From Leuctra nigra (taxonomy: Eukaryota; Arthropoda; Insecta; Plecoptera; Leuctridae), in NCBI GenBank assembly GCA_934045905.1, contig OW203766.1, forward strand, positions 16,362,309 through 16,426,308: DNA of 64,000 nt. The letters are read 5' to 3'. The translations under genes were made by a program, and so were the position numbers. A model generated the notes under the pieces. The model did no database searches. It was given only the letters and a program-made list of their open reading frames with translations, and was not told the origin of the DNA. Of the stretch, positions 48,930 through 60,151 are shown one piece after another (position 1 is the stretch's first letter; each line of letters starts with the position of its first letter).

Positions 48930-50607
48930 ACATGTACTTGACATAACCTCAAAACCTCCAAGCTTTCGGTCCTAAATGAGATCGTCCACATTTCAGAAAT
49001 AAACAAACGCTGTCCCTGATTGGCCGGCCGCTCGACGCCGAGCACTCTGATTGGCCCGGGTGTTCTCGGACAGTGCTGCATTAAAACATGACGATTGGGA
49101 TTGCAGTCAGGTCTGACGGCTGCTTGCTATTCCCGACGCCGCGATCAGTTTCCGATAACTCTCTCCATAGCGCCGCGACGGCCCAATCAAGATGTCACAT
49201 CGACGTCGCATTGTCCGCTCACAATGGCGTCATCAATGGCGGAGATAAATAGAATCACTACATGTCGTGCGCGCGCACACGAAAACAGTACAACTTAAAT
49301 CAACCATTCCCAGATAAACTATTTCATTTTATAAAATTAACAAGTATTTACTCCCCTATTCATAGCTTGCACGAACTTCTTTTGTTTTATATCAGCAATG
49401 CAAAATTATTGAACTTTCCACCTGAGGACGGACATTTGTTGACACGTTGACGGGTCAGATTTAGGTAAATCGATGTGTTTTTGTAATGTGAGTCATTCCT
49501 CTTCGTACTAAAGATTTCTCCGGAGCCTATTCCCAGGTACCTGCCCATTAACTATAAAATATCGTCAAAAAGCAGAGAATTCATCTATTCTGCGTGCCTT
49601 CAAGATGGTAGCAGTCAACAATGAGATGACATTAAGTGCAAACTATGATTTGGAACCACGGTATTTTAAAAACAAATTGAAACCAAACTCCACCATATTT
49701 CAGAGGTTATTTGACCACCTTCAACTAATGAAGGGTGGTTCAAAAACCACTGAAATATTGTGTATTAGGGTTTACATTGATTTTATAATACCGAGATTTC
49801 AATAGGGGTGTGTAAAAATGTTACGTATGTTCTGCCTTTTTTAATAAAAATTATGTGTCAGTCAATAAAAAAAAAAAAAAATATGACATTCTGAGACCAA
49901 GATTGCAGTTGACCATCGATTGTATTTTTAGAATGTTTACTTTTTTCAGACTCTTTGTTTAAGTATGACGGATTACTAAATATTTCATTAAATTGGCAGC
50001 AGTTGAGCTTAATACAAAAGTTTAACTTTGGTAATACCGAGCCTAATTATCAATAATTATCGTCACCCACCTGACCCGAGTATATAATTTCTCAAACTTG
50101 TTATAAAAACAGAGTTTCAATTCATTTCCACAAAACTTTTGAACACACTTCATAACTGCAAATCTTGTTCTGATCTAAAATCTGTAATCGCCTCCGCAGA
50201 TGTCGCAACGGCGGATCACGTCTTATCCCAGCCTCAGGTTGATCCTTCACCGGGCTAACTCGACAGGCGCCACTCGCAAGAAGTCGTTATAAGAAGCAGT
50301 AATAGACGTCAATCGCGACGCCACGCATGCAGGCGTAGCGACGCCCGAGGCGAAAGAGACTCCATGAATAGATAAGAGGGATTATAATGAGAACGTTGTG
50401 AGACAAGACATAATGGAACAAATACTTGGCATATTCATGATTATTAGATTGTATAGTATCTTTAGAAGTTGGATTATGTTCTAGAATCGTTAAGCGATGT
50501 GTCACAAAAACACGTCTCTTCAAGGTGGTATGTTATCTCCTCTGCTTTATATGATGTTTGAACATTATGAGCCGTTTTAATCAAGGTTTTAAATTTGTAA
50601 TGCATTT
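48930..50607. other. intergenic DNA
   Basis: A CpG-rich stretch at 49010-49290. At 49707-49755 TTTCAGAGGTTATTTGACCA and TGAAGGGTGGTTCAAAAACC form a loose inverted pair. No gene. Confidence 0.
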
Positions 50608-50750
50608 TAAGTGCCGGTTTTTCAATACTCGGCTAGATTTTAATCAGTTGATTAGGACTATATTGGCATGGCAACAACTAATGGGATTCCTTGAATGATC
50701 GTTTAAACTTAGCTTCGGGTTTTAGCAGAGTATTGAAAAATGACCCTAAT
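50608..50750. mobile_element. MITE family C copy
   Basis: 143 bp with ends GCCGGTTTTTCAATACTCGG and TAGCAGAGTATTGAAAAATG. The core is CATGGCAACAACTAATGGG. Confidence 0.
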
Positions 50751-51841
50751 ACATTTTACTCAATAGCCAGCACCAAATCGATCAACTGATAAATTTGAAA
50801 GTATCTGTAGTTTCACCAATAATGGTGAGAGAGAAGTTGATACATTTTCGACGGAGAAAGAAATTACGTCAATTGCGATGGTTTAAATTTGGACGTGAGT
50901 ATTTTTAAGGTATTATTACAATTTTCCAAATGCTCTTCCAGTCCTACATTTGACAAAATAAAGACTTCCAAAACAACCTGTTATGAGAAAAAACTGCGAG
51001 TGCTACTGACAGTCGTTTTAAAAAAAAAAAATCGTTAAAGCAAGATGTTAACCAAGAATTAAACAAACCAAGACTTGAAGTACAGAAAACGGAAGTTCAT
51101 AAGTCAACCCCTAATCAAGAATGTATGAATACCAAGCTTCGTAGTACAAAGAGGGCGTAAAAAGGTCGTAACAATGATACATGTAATAAAAAAAACTAGG
51201 CTCGGTTGAAGATAAAACGTCTCTGGCTGTTCTTCACGAGACGAACCGGGAGAAAATAATTATCTAAGAAATGAAGGAAGCTGTGAAACAGTCGCTCGAA
51301 TTGAAGAAGATGAGATTAGTCCGCAGCTAACTCGGATTAATCTCGGGAATCGCAATAATATGTTGGCAATTAGATGTAATGAGAGTCTCGGTGCTGGGTG
51401 GAGGGGGGGGGCAATGAAACAAGAAGAGAAATATTAAACAAGCTGAGGCGAAACCGTGCAGATTATCGACGTACAAAATACCCAAACATTACCAGGAACA
51501 GGCTCAACTTTTATGCCAGCTTTAATGAAAGACAAGCAAACAAAAGATTCAATTAATTATAAACTCTGCAAATATACAGTGAGCTATGAAATAAAATGAA
51601 GGCTACAGGGGAAGAATGATGCAAGTCTATTTTGGAAAAAATTAGACAGATTATCTGGTAGTGGTTTGTATGAGCTTTTATAATATTCTCTAATTTTGAT
51701 GGAAATTTTTCAACTACCTGTTCCTTAAAATAAACATTTAAACCGGGACTGTCAACGTATTAGCATAGGACGTTTCAGATACGTATAATCAAATGGACTA
51801 TTATCGTTCATCCCCTGTACCCGGCAAATTAAATAACAATA
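50751..51841. other. intergenic DNA
   Basis: Only a poly(G) run at 51403 is distinctive. Confidence 0.
51403..51411. repeat. poly(G), 9 bases
   Basis: Short G run in intergenic DNA. Confidence 0.
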
Positions 51842-52330
51842 TGAAAACGCTCTGTGTAACGCGTTTATAAGCGAGCCTTCGAATTTCATGCGAATTAATA
51901 TTTGTGGGAAACTTGCTGCTCCAGTTAAATACCTTGCAAAACCTGAAGACAATAAAGCGTCATAGTCTATAGAGCAATGATAATTTATTTTAAATATCTT
52001 GGAATAAATTTAAAAATATATCAAAGAAGCGTTAAATTCAATAGATATCAATAGAATGCTTGACAGGTTTCCATAAATTGTCAAAAACTATTAAAGCATT
52101 GGTCCAAATAAATGCAAAATTTTAAGTTGATCGGTTTAAGTTGATCGATCGGAGTTGAACGGTTCCATTTCAACTTCTATCCAATCACAGGATCTGGTTT
52201 CCCTCTATGACCCCTCTATGACTACGACATTAGTGTGTATGCAAAATTTCATATCGATCGGTTGAACAGTGTGACCTGTAATAAAACACACAGAAAGTAG
52301 TTGAGCGAGCGTAATTCGCATCTGCATTTC
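51842..52330. repeat. dispersed repeat family E
   Basis: CGCTCTGTGTAACGCGTTTA, AGCGAGCCTTCGAATTTCAT, then AAGTTGATCG modules and TTTCATATCGATCGGTTGAA, in the order seen at 44446. Confidence 0.
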
Positions 52331-52779
52331 ACTTCTGAATCTGTGGATGTTTCGTGACGAATAGGTCCTGCGTGGTTCGTGACAAATGTGTTGAACTTAT
52401 TGTTTGAGACGAGTAGTGTGATTGAAAAAGAAAACGTCACCTCAGGGACTACTTCATTGCGATGTGAAGAACTGTCGGTGTCAATTATTCAGAACATCTT
52501 GCAACCAGCTGGTTCGAGATTGCAGCACACATCTTGAAGTGCAGGACGTTTAGAAACACCGTTGAAATCTTTGTCGAGTTCAACTTCAACAGAACTTTAC
52601 ACGGTAATTATGAGTGCAATTCTAATGACAAAGAACGCAGGTGATTCCGAATATCTATTTAAATCTATAATAAAGATATCTGGCATGCGTTAGAAAAATA
52701 AGAAACATCAATTTAATTTTTATTACCTAATTTTTTATTTTTTTTATGTTTTAAACAGTGAAAATGTGAACGGTTTTAA

Positions 52780-53900
52780 AACGTGAAAGCTCAAGAAACG
52801 GCCTCCTGCAGTTTACCCATTTGGCCGAAATTTAGTCGAAATTTCTAAGTTGATCATGATAAGTCAAACGGTTCAATTTTCAATTGTCATTCAATGACAG
52901 AATTTGGGACAAAATCGACACCTGTGACCGCTCATATGGCATTAGGTGTGTTCAAAATTTCAGATTTTCAAATTTTTCAGAACGGTGTAAACTGGGCATT
53001 GCTAGAAGAAAAAAAACATTTAAAACTAGAACACTTCATATTAATTTTTCAAAAACTAGAATTTTTCAAAAGCTAGAATAAGCATCCAAATATGAAATAA
53101 CTAGGAAAACGCTCTGAGTAACGCGTTGATGAGCGAGCACTGATACGCGCAATACCTCGAACCGAAATTCTGTTTATCGAAAATGTCCTTAAAAGCCAAT
53201 GATTCTTGAACTTCGTCACAGACTTGTATGAAAATCTCCAACAATTCCTAAAATATTGGTCCCAATAACCACGCAAAGTTTTAAGTTGATCGATTGAACC
53301 TTTATGATTGAACGATTCCTTGTTAATTTACAAAAATCACAGGATCTCGTTCAAAAAATATTTAAACGGTCATATCAGTTTCATATTAATATACGTTTGA
53401 AAGTTTCTGCTCTAACAACCTTGAAGTGAAGATCCAAAGATGCCGTGAAATGTGAAATTCGAGATATATGACAGCCAACACGCAAAATATCCGTAAACTG
53501 TCAATAACTGTTGAATTTAAACACAGTTTAGTCTGAAAATTGTCAAAAATACAGATAATGTTGGACCCGATGACCATGCAAATTTTTAAGTTGATCAGTC
53601 AAACGGTTCTGGTTTAAATTTCAAAAAGCACATGAAATATTTTTTTAAATTTTAACCAATGGGACGATTTGGCTGAAAATTTGTAAAATAAGAGACAATG
53701 TTGGTCTTAATGACCATGCAAAATATAAGGTTGATCACATTTGTCGAAGACCATTTTCATTTTTCAGCCTATCAGGAGATGTTTATTTAAATTTTAACCA
53801 ATCAATGAATTTCAAAAAAAATTGGGGTCAGCAAACAGAGAAGGTTGTCTCTACATGTGTGAAAAATTTCAGGTCGATCGGTGAAACTGTGCGATTTCTA
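52780..53900. repeat. family E, degenerate modular array
   Basis: At least four modules of the form ATGTTGG(T/A)C..ATGACCATGCAAA followed by TAAGTTGATC and CAATCACAGGAT-like sequence. CGCTCTGAGTAACGCGTTGA occurs at 53110. The whole is AT-rich and without genes. Confidence 0.
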
Positions 53901-53917
53901 TTGCTCCATTTAGCAGA

Positions 53918-53918
<1 letters not shown>

Positions 53919-53955
<37 letters not shown>
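53919..53955 (+). repeat. poly(A), 37 bases
   Basis: Ends the family E array and is followed by ACAGAGGTCCGTG. It may be a retroposon tail, which would make family E retroposed. Confidence 0.
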
Positions 53956-53956
<1 letters not shown>

Positions 53957-54017
53957 AGAGGTCCGTGTCATAAGAGTCAAAAGGAGACGCTCGCTTCGCT
54001 CGCTCAATTATGGAAAA

Positions 54018-54107
54018 GCGGGCCTCTAGAAATAAAAGTGGTGTGCCTATGAAGGTCTTAAAAGATCCACCAGTCCAAAAATAGAATATGATTCCCTCTT
54101 CTTAGCC
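54018..54107 (+). repeat. repeat family F, copy 1
   Basis: GGGCCTCTAGAAATAAAAGT to AATATGATTCCCTCTTCTTA, including AAAAGATCCACCAGTCCAAA. A direct copy lies at 54887-54985. Confidence 0.
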
Positions 54108-54591
54108 CCAGACAAGAACAGCATCCCCAGTGCTCTATAAAAGGTCAAAAGAAACAGCATCACAATGATAACTGATAATAAAATATTGTTATAAAAGCAG
54201 GACGGCGAGCACACCTTTGCACTCAAGACGCGACAAAAAGTCGTCACAGAAAGATCGTCGTAACCTCGCGTTTACGACTGTCGTCCCCGTTACGACTGGT
54301 GTCTCGCTCTGCGCGTGCGCAATAGTGTTTTAGTAGCAGTTAATTCCGACAGCTTTGTGCCGATAACTGACACCTAATCGGCGAGATCAAGCGTGATGGA
54401 GGCGATTGAGACGATTGTTGACGGGGGAATTCCCGATCACGAGTTCTCACACTTTTCTACCTGGAGGTCTATTCCAGATCGTTTTCCTAATTCCGCTCTC
54501 ATGGAATCCGGTTACGGTCATAAGGATTAACATTGAATAAAATCGAATTCTAACAGAATTGGGAACTGAAAATCCAATCCAGAAATTCAAA

Positions 54592-54880
54592 CTTTTCTCG
54601 GGCTATGCGCCCCGGACCCGCATAAGACAACCCAGCCCTTCCCGCAGTCCCCTAATTGTTTTATGTGTATTATGTAAGTGTGCGAATGTTTGGCATTTTT
54701 TTACATTCAGCGAGTTAAATTCTTCTGTTGCGTTTTGCATACATTTTGTTGTGTTCAAAATTTCAGATTGATTGGTTGAACAGTGTGAACAGGGCATTAA
54801 ATTTTTTTTAAACCATTGAACAATTTCTGCATTTTAATTTTTTTAACTATCGAATAAGCATCCAAATAAGAAATAGTTTT
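54592..54880. repeat. mixed dispersed repeat fragments
   Basis: Starts with the GGGCTATGCGCCCCGGACCC repeat shared with 21940. It ends with family E motifs (TTCAGATTGATTGGTTGAAC, AATAAGCATCCAAATA, the latter also at 53078). Confidence 0.
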
Positions 54881-54886
54881 AGAAAA

Positions 54887-54985
54887 GGGGGCCTCTAGAA
54901 ACAAAAGTGATGTGTCTACTGTCTACGAAGGTCTTAAAAGATCCACCAGTCCAAAAACAGAATATGATTCCCTCTTATCGTAGCC
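54887..54985 (+). repeat. repeat family F, copy 2
   Basis: GGGGCCTCTAGAAACAAAAG to AATATGATTCCCTCTTATCG, the same order as copy 1 with a short extra CTGTCTA. Confidence 0.
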
Positions 54986-55089
54986 CGCCCAGACGAAAAG
55001 AAACCCAATACCAGAATTTGGTTTGCATCCTCTTCTGAAAATGTCCGAAATCATCACTGGACACAACTGGCGAGTGCGAAAGCAATTTA

Positions 55090-55600
55090 GTGGTGTATTC
55101 GAGGGTATACGCCGTATACATATAAAAAAGTATTTTCACTGGAAAGTATACCCAAAAAATTAGAAGGGGTATACGCGGGTATACGCCGTACACACCTAAA
55201 AAAAAAATTGTTTTGCTGAAGAGTGAAGATGTCAGGAATACTTAAAAATTTTGTGGTGTTTTACGTCTAGTTTCATTTCGTAAGCAAAAACTCAAAAAAG
55301 TTAATTTCAATGTGTCAAAAAACCAAAAAAAAGCCCTGCGGGGCAAGGTTGTGCCATGCCCTCCACCACCCCAAAGTGTCAAATTATAAAATATATTGAA
55401 TATTTTAACAAAATACGCCTCAAACCGTCTTAAAATTGATTTGACAGTGTCCAAAAACCAAAAACGCACTGCGGGGCTATGTCCCCCCCCCCCCCCTTGT
55501 TCCGAGGACAATTGTTTTCCTTGCCTTGCCCCCCCTGGCAGAAATCCTGCGGACGCTCATGATAGCGTATACCCAAAAAATATTAGGACTTCACCACTGA
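55090..55600. repeat. repeat block with GTATACGCCGTA modules and a poly(C) run
   Basis: GGGTATACGCCGTA occurs twice (~55105 and ~55175), and GTATACCCAAAAAATTAG at ~55145 and ~55565. CCCTGCGGGGC and CACTGCGGGGC blocks occur at ~55330 and ~55468. A 14-base C run is at 55483-55496. Nothing coding is recognised. Confidence 0.
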
Positions 55601-56462
55601 AACAACTCCAGTCCAGTACATCTCTCTGCGACTGTCGCGCTGGGAGGCTGTATGGAGCCGGCAGCTTCCTGAGCATCGATCTGTCGTGCGAGAAGTCTAA
55701 TCACCTGGCAGCGACACCTTGGCTTACACTCGAGAACCTAATTAAATAACACCGGCGCATTGATTTATAGGTCAGAAAGAGGGGAGGAATTCCGACCAAC
55801 AGTGTCAATTGAGATTTCAAATGCTTTTCAGAGAGGATTTACTTTCTCTCCCCTGGTGTGACTCAGAAGCAGCTTTCACGTTCAACTTTCGAAGTTCGAA
55901 GTTTGAAATGATAAATTGTACCCGTTTCGAGGATAACGAAGAACATGCAATGTTATATTATATATTTTTTTGTCAAACAAGTAGAAGTTTTGGGCGTGTT
56001 TTCAAGTTCGCTTAGATTGTATAAAATACTAAATTAAGTTGCTTGACTACATACAGGGCTCGCTTAAATCAATTCTTGATTTGTTCCATCGAGAGAATGG
56101 TGATAGAATCCACACAAAAAGTCTACATTTCATTAAATTTTAGTGTACAGCTTTCAAGTTGTCAAATGGTCACCTAAAGGTAAAAATCTCAATCAAACAA
56201 ATTTACCCGACATTTTATAAAGCAAAAACGTATATGCCATCTACCATGAATTGGAGCCTTTTATGTGGATTCTACTCTTATTGTGTGGATCTATGAGAAT
56301 CACGGTCCATTGGTAACGGTTTTTTGGGCCGTGATTTCAAAATTATCAACAATAATAATTATTCAATTCTTGAACAAAGCGATTGTTGATCTCTATGACA
56401 ATGGGATAAATCGTCTCGTTGCCACAGAACCACTTGAAAATTCGTCGTGAGCACATCGGTGT
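55601..56462. other. upstream region of the protamine-like gene
   Basis: No other gene. TATAAA at 56216-56221 is about 280 bp before the start codon and is the only promoter-like element noticed. The in-frame stop at 56463 limits the coding start. Confidence 0.
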
Positions 56463-56498
56463 TAACATTTCTCGTAATTTCTACAAAATTGGTCCATA

Positions 56499-58698
56499 AT
56501 GGTAGCCAACCGCACTGTGGAACAGCGACGGAAGCTGCTAGCCTCGGCTATGTCGGCTATCGGGCATCTTCGAGCCGACAACGGAGTTTCCGCGGCCGCC
56601 ATCGCGAAGCAAATTCTCGGAAGAAGCAAGTGGACACGAGAGTCGGGGCAGAAGTGTGCACTTCAACTGAAGAAAGTCCTGAATTCGGCTGTGGAGGCGA
56701 ATCTGCTGCGGCTGAATGTCGGAAAATATAAGGTGAGAAGCGGAAAGATCCCTTTCCCTTTCATCCCTTTCTAACTGACTAGGTAAAGTAGAAGTTAAGT
56801 CAGGTGTGGGGTGTGGGCTGTTTAAAAAACATGTTTAAGATTTATACATTATGTGCCATTCGGTAAAGTAAAGGATAAAGTAATACAAATACTTACAGAA
56901 TGAAATTAATTTTTAGAATCGGCGCAAATAAGTGCCTTATAACACTCGAACAAAACTTTGTTCGGTTAACTAAGTGCAAAAATGTTCCGAATGTTTGATA
57001 AGCAACGGCACATTTAGTAAAACAATCCCTTGTAGAAAGATAAATTTAAATACGAGGCATGGGATGAAGTGTACCGAACAAAACTGCTCTTTGTTGAACC
57101 GACGGTTAATATACGAGTCCATGCACTGATTTAGAATTTCTCTGTACTCCTTCATTGCGTTTTTAGTAATTCTACATTGTGATTGTTACAGTTCAACAAA
57201 CAGTTGAAGAACTACGTGTCAGGGATTAAAGAGAGATGCGGTATTTTTGGAAGTGGTAAAAAGAGAAGCAAGCATCATTCTTGTAAGAAACGAAGGAGGC
57301 GCTCAAGCTCGAGAAGCTGTGGAAGGAAGAAACACAAGAGCTCAAGCTGCGGCAAGAAGAAGAAGCGCAAGCACTCAAGCTCGCGCAGCTGCGGAAAGAA
57401 GAGGCGCAGATCGCGTTCGAGCAGCAGATCAAGCTGCAGTTCGCGCAGCAGTTCGGGCAGCAGATCAAGCAGCAGTTCGGGCAGCAGTTCGAGCAGCTGT
57501 GGAAGGAAGAAGCGCAAAAGCTCAAGCTGCGGCAAGCAGAAGAAGCGCAAGAGCTCAAGCTGCGGCAAGAAGAGGAAGCGCAAGACCTCGAGTTGCGGCA
57601 AGAAGAGGAAGCGCAAGAGTTCAAGCTGCGGCAAGCAGAAGAAGCGCAAGAGCTCGAGTTGCGGCAAGAAGAGGAAGCGCAAGAGTTCGAGTTGCGGCAA
57701 GAAGAGGAAGCGCAAGAGTTCGAGTTGCGGCAAGCAGAAGAAGCGCAAGAGCTCGAGTTGCGGCAAGAAGAGGAAGCGCAAGAGTTCGAGTAGCGGCAAG
57801 AAGAGGAAGCGCAAGAGTTCGAGTTGCGGCAAGCAGAAGAAGCGCAAGAGCTCAAGCTGCGGCAAGAAGAGGAAGCGCAAGAGCTCAGGCTGCGGAAAGC
57901 AGAAGAAGCGCAAGAGCTCAAGCTGCGGCAAGAAGAGGAAGCGCAAGAGCTCAAGCTGCGGCAAGCAGAAGAAGCGCAAGAGCTCAAGCTGCGGCAAGAA
58001 GAGGAAGCGCAAGAGCTCAAGCTGCGGCAAGCAGAAGAAGCGCAAGAGCTCAAGCTGCGGCAAGCGCAAGTCACGTTCTCGCGGGCGCAAGCGCAGCCGC
58101 TCCACCAGCTGCGGCAAGAAAGAAAATGCCGTTCCTAAGTGTGGACTTCGCAACTCCGTACCCATCCTGCCCTCCAACACGCCGAGGTTGGCCAACACGC
58201 TGAGGTTGGCCAACCCGCAGCGAGCCGCGTTCGTGTTTTCGCTCCCGGTACACCACGAGGAGGTACGTCTTTACGTTCGTAACTCAACTAGAACGTAGTT
58301 CATAAAAAGATAGTAAATTTAACACAAGCCGGAAAACTAACACTTATTACATTATCTTTACAATATCTTTCTTCATTCAATACATTTGCGTTTATCAAAC
58401 CAAATCCTCTATAGTGAAATGTAAAGTTTGAAATACATCTTCCCGAATTATTAGAGAAAAACAACAACGAGATAATCGTCTTAGAAAATCGCATGGGAAA
58501 TGTTGTTTTATCCAAATCATTGACTGTATTTATCTCATGTGCACTAAACGTGTTCCTGAATGAAAATGCACTTCCGCTTTCCTGTAGGACGAGCCTGCTC
58601 CGGAGGACGCAGCATCCTCGGCCAGACAGGACAATCTCGAGGCGCCAGAAGACGGCCAAAGTGCCGAGAACTCCTCACCACCCTCCTACGTTAACTGA
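56499..58698 (+). CDS. H1-domain, cysteine-rich protamine-like protein (three exons)
   Basis: Joined exons 56499-56732, 57192-58262 and 58588-58698 predict 471 residues. The introns (459 and 325 bp) are GT-AG and phase 0, with donors AAG|GTGAGA and GAG|GTACGT and acceptors TTACAG and CTGTAG. The start ATG follows in-frame TAA codons at 56463 and 56475 and has A at -3 and G at +4. Residues ~8-85 resemble a linker-histone H15 winged helix: helices around SAMSAIGHL and QLKKVLNSAVE, then GKYK|FNKQLK, matching the H1 wing/basic motif GSFKLNK across the splice. Residues ~95-400 are Lys/Arg/Ser/Cys/Gly-rich, with sixteen 11-residue repeats (CGKKRKRKSSS or CGKQKKRKSSS). The last 36 residues are acidic. 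H1-derived sperm proteins (PL type; Drosophila Mst77F is an H1-like example) condense sperm chromatin, and Cys could form disulfides; that role is inferred. An RS-like nuclear protein is the alternative. A TATAAA at 56216 is a possible promoter element. Confidence 0.
56733..57191 (+). other. intron 1 of the protamine-like gene
   Basis: GT-AG intron between the H1-like domain and the basic tail. It interrupts the domain just before the FNK residues. Reading through it in frame gives a stop after 14 codons, which supports splicing. Confidence 0.
57528..58055 (+). repeat. 33-bp coding tandem repeat in the basic tail, 16 copies
   Basis: Sixteen consecutive 33-bp units encode CGK(K/Q)(R/K)KRKSSS. 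Q-type and K-type units follow a higher-order order QKKQKKQKKQKQKQKQ: three 99-bp trimers, then 66-bp dimers. The commonest differences between units (AGC/AGT, TCA/TCG, AGC/AGT) are silent in this frame but change residues in both other forward frames. This supports the KRSC frame as the one under selection. One unit has Ser in place of Cys and one has Thr at the first Ser. Confidence 0.
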
Positions 58699-58806
58699 AC
58701 ACAACACTTTCTGAAGCCTCTATACAGAAACATTTTCCAGCGTGTCATTTGTACTTGTCACGTGCTATTTGTAACTCAATCCGTTCGTTTATCTTAAAAA
58801 TTCTGC

Positions 58807-58812
58807 ATTAAA
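58807..58812 (+). promoter_or_regulatory. probable poly(A) signal ATTAAA of the protamine-like gene
   Basis: ATTAAA lies about 110 nt after the stop codon and is followed at once by a T/GT-rich stretch. A canonical AATAAA at 59038-59043 is a possible alternative site. Confidence 0.
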
Positions 58813-60151
58813 TGTTTGTTCTGTTTCTGTAAAACCCATGTCTTAAACCGATTTATTGTAGCACGTATACAAAAAATTTTAGTCAGTAAGTGTTGGATTT
58901 TATGACAGTAGTAATGAGGGACTGATAAGAAATCTAAATTGAAATTGTCGAAACGCCTGCAGCAGAGTAATAAGAACGAAATTGGCAATTTGAAATCAGT
59001 TTCATGGTAGCCGGTAGAGTTGGAGCCCCGCCCTGGCAATAAATAATGTTACCCTCATAATTATTCTGGCATTTCATTTGATAATTCACATCTCGAGATG
59101 TATCCAGGCTGCAAAAAGAGGGGAATATTAAGAAACTAGAAGCAAAAGACTCTTGAAACTGATTCTCCTCTTCTAACAGTTCCCGAGTAAATAGAAGTTC
59201 CCCTTTTCAATATAGATATTGCCAAACTACAGCAAAATCAGAGGTTAAACGAAAGGAACTAATGCTCCTGGAAAGAAAACGCAAGTAATTAAAGGTGCAA
59301 CAGGTGAAAAAGAACTCCAAATTATGTCATAATTGTATAACTTGTTGAATTCGAGGAGCTCCCTGATAAGTTATCCAGTAAATATTGTTGTTTATAAACC
59401 CCATCAAACTCTCTAGTCTTCTGACATCATTACGTCGAACTGTTTTGAAAACTCCTCGACGTTTTCTTGCTGCGTGGGCGTGGGCGTGACGTAACACAAC
59501 TCCAACGAGTAAGTATTTTGAAAAACACGTGTTATTCGACGTCGGCAAGGAGAGAGAGTGTGAGTGAGCGATTTCTATAACCCCTCCGACGCCATTAATC
59601 AGTCGCATGACGCTAATCGTGGCGCCACGACGCCCAGCTTTGTCGACGCCTCCATCGGCGTGAGGACTGCGTCGTGGAGGCGACGAACCGCGGGAGGCAG
59701 ATAGGCCGAACAACGATAATCACTTTTCGTTTCGTTTTATGTGAATTGTAAAGGAAAAAGACACTCTCTGAACCTTTGCGTTTGCTCGGAACTCTTTCTG
59801 CACTAAATGAACACTCTCTACTGGGGAGCACAAGATACAACAGATAGCAAGCACTTCACCATTGATTTCCTTTTCGAGAGTTACTCAGTGTCATCTTGTG
59901 TCGGCCACGTTGCCTGTTGGAAGCGACATTCACAAATTGCTATATTACTGATGTTTCTGCACACAATTTATTTACATAATTAAACACTTTATCTTGTTCG
60001 TAAAAGTAAAATTTCTGGAGTAACAATATAATAAAAAATACTTTGAAGCCGGTGGAAAAGAAAGAGTTGAGGTTAGGTTATAGGGTAGGCATCTAGGCTC
60101 TCTAGGCTAGGCTTTGTTGATTTTGAGAGGCAGCGTTAATTTCGTTATCTT
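58813..60151. other. intergenic DNA after the protamine-like gene
   Basis: Nothing recognisable apart from the alternative AATAAA at 59038. A 128-codon minus-strand frame (59327-59713) has no domain. Confidence 0.

Noticed and set aside
57593..58138. Glu/Gln/Leu-rich open frames (EEEAQELKLRQ) overlapping the basic tail
   Set aside because: Broken by TAG at 57791-57793 and preceded by a stop. Unit variation is amino-acid changing here and silent in the KRSC frame, so this is a shadow frame.
57226..58213. Long minus-strand and alternative plus frames (282-318 codons) over the same repeat
   Set aside because: They arise because the 33-bp unit lacks stops in several frames. They have no splice support or domain.
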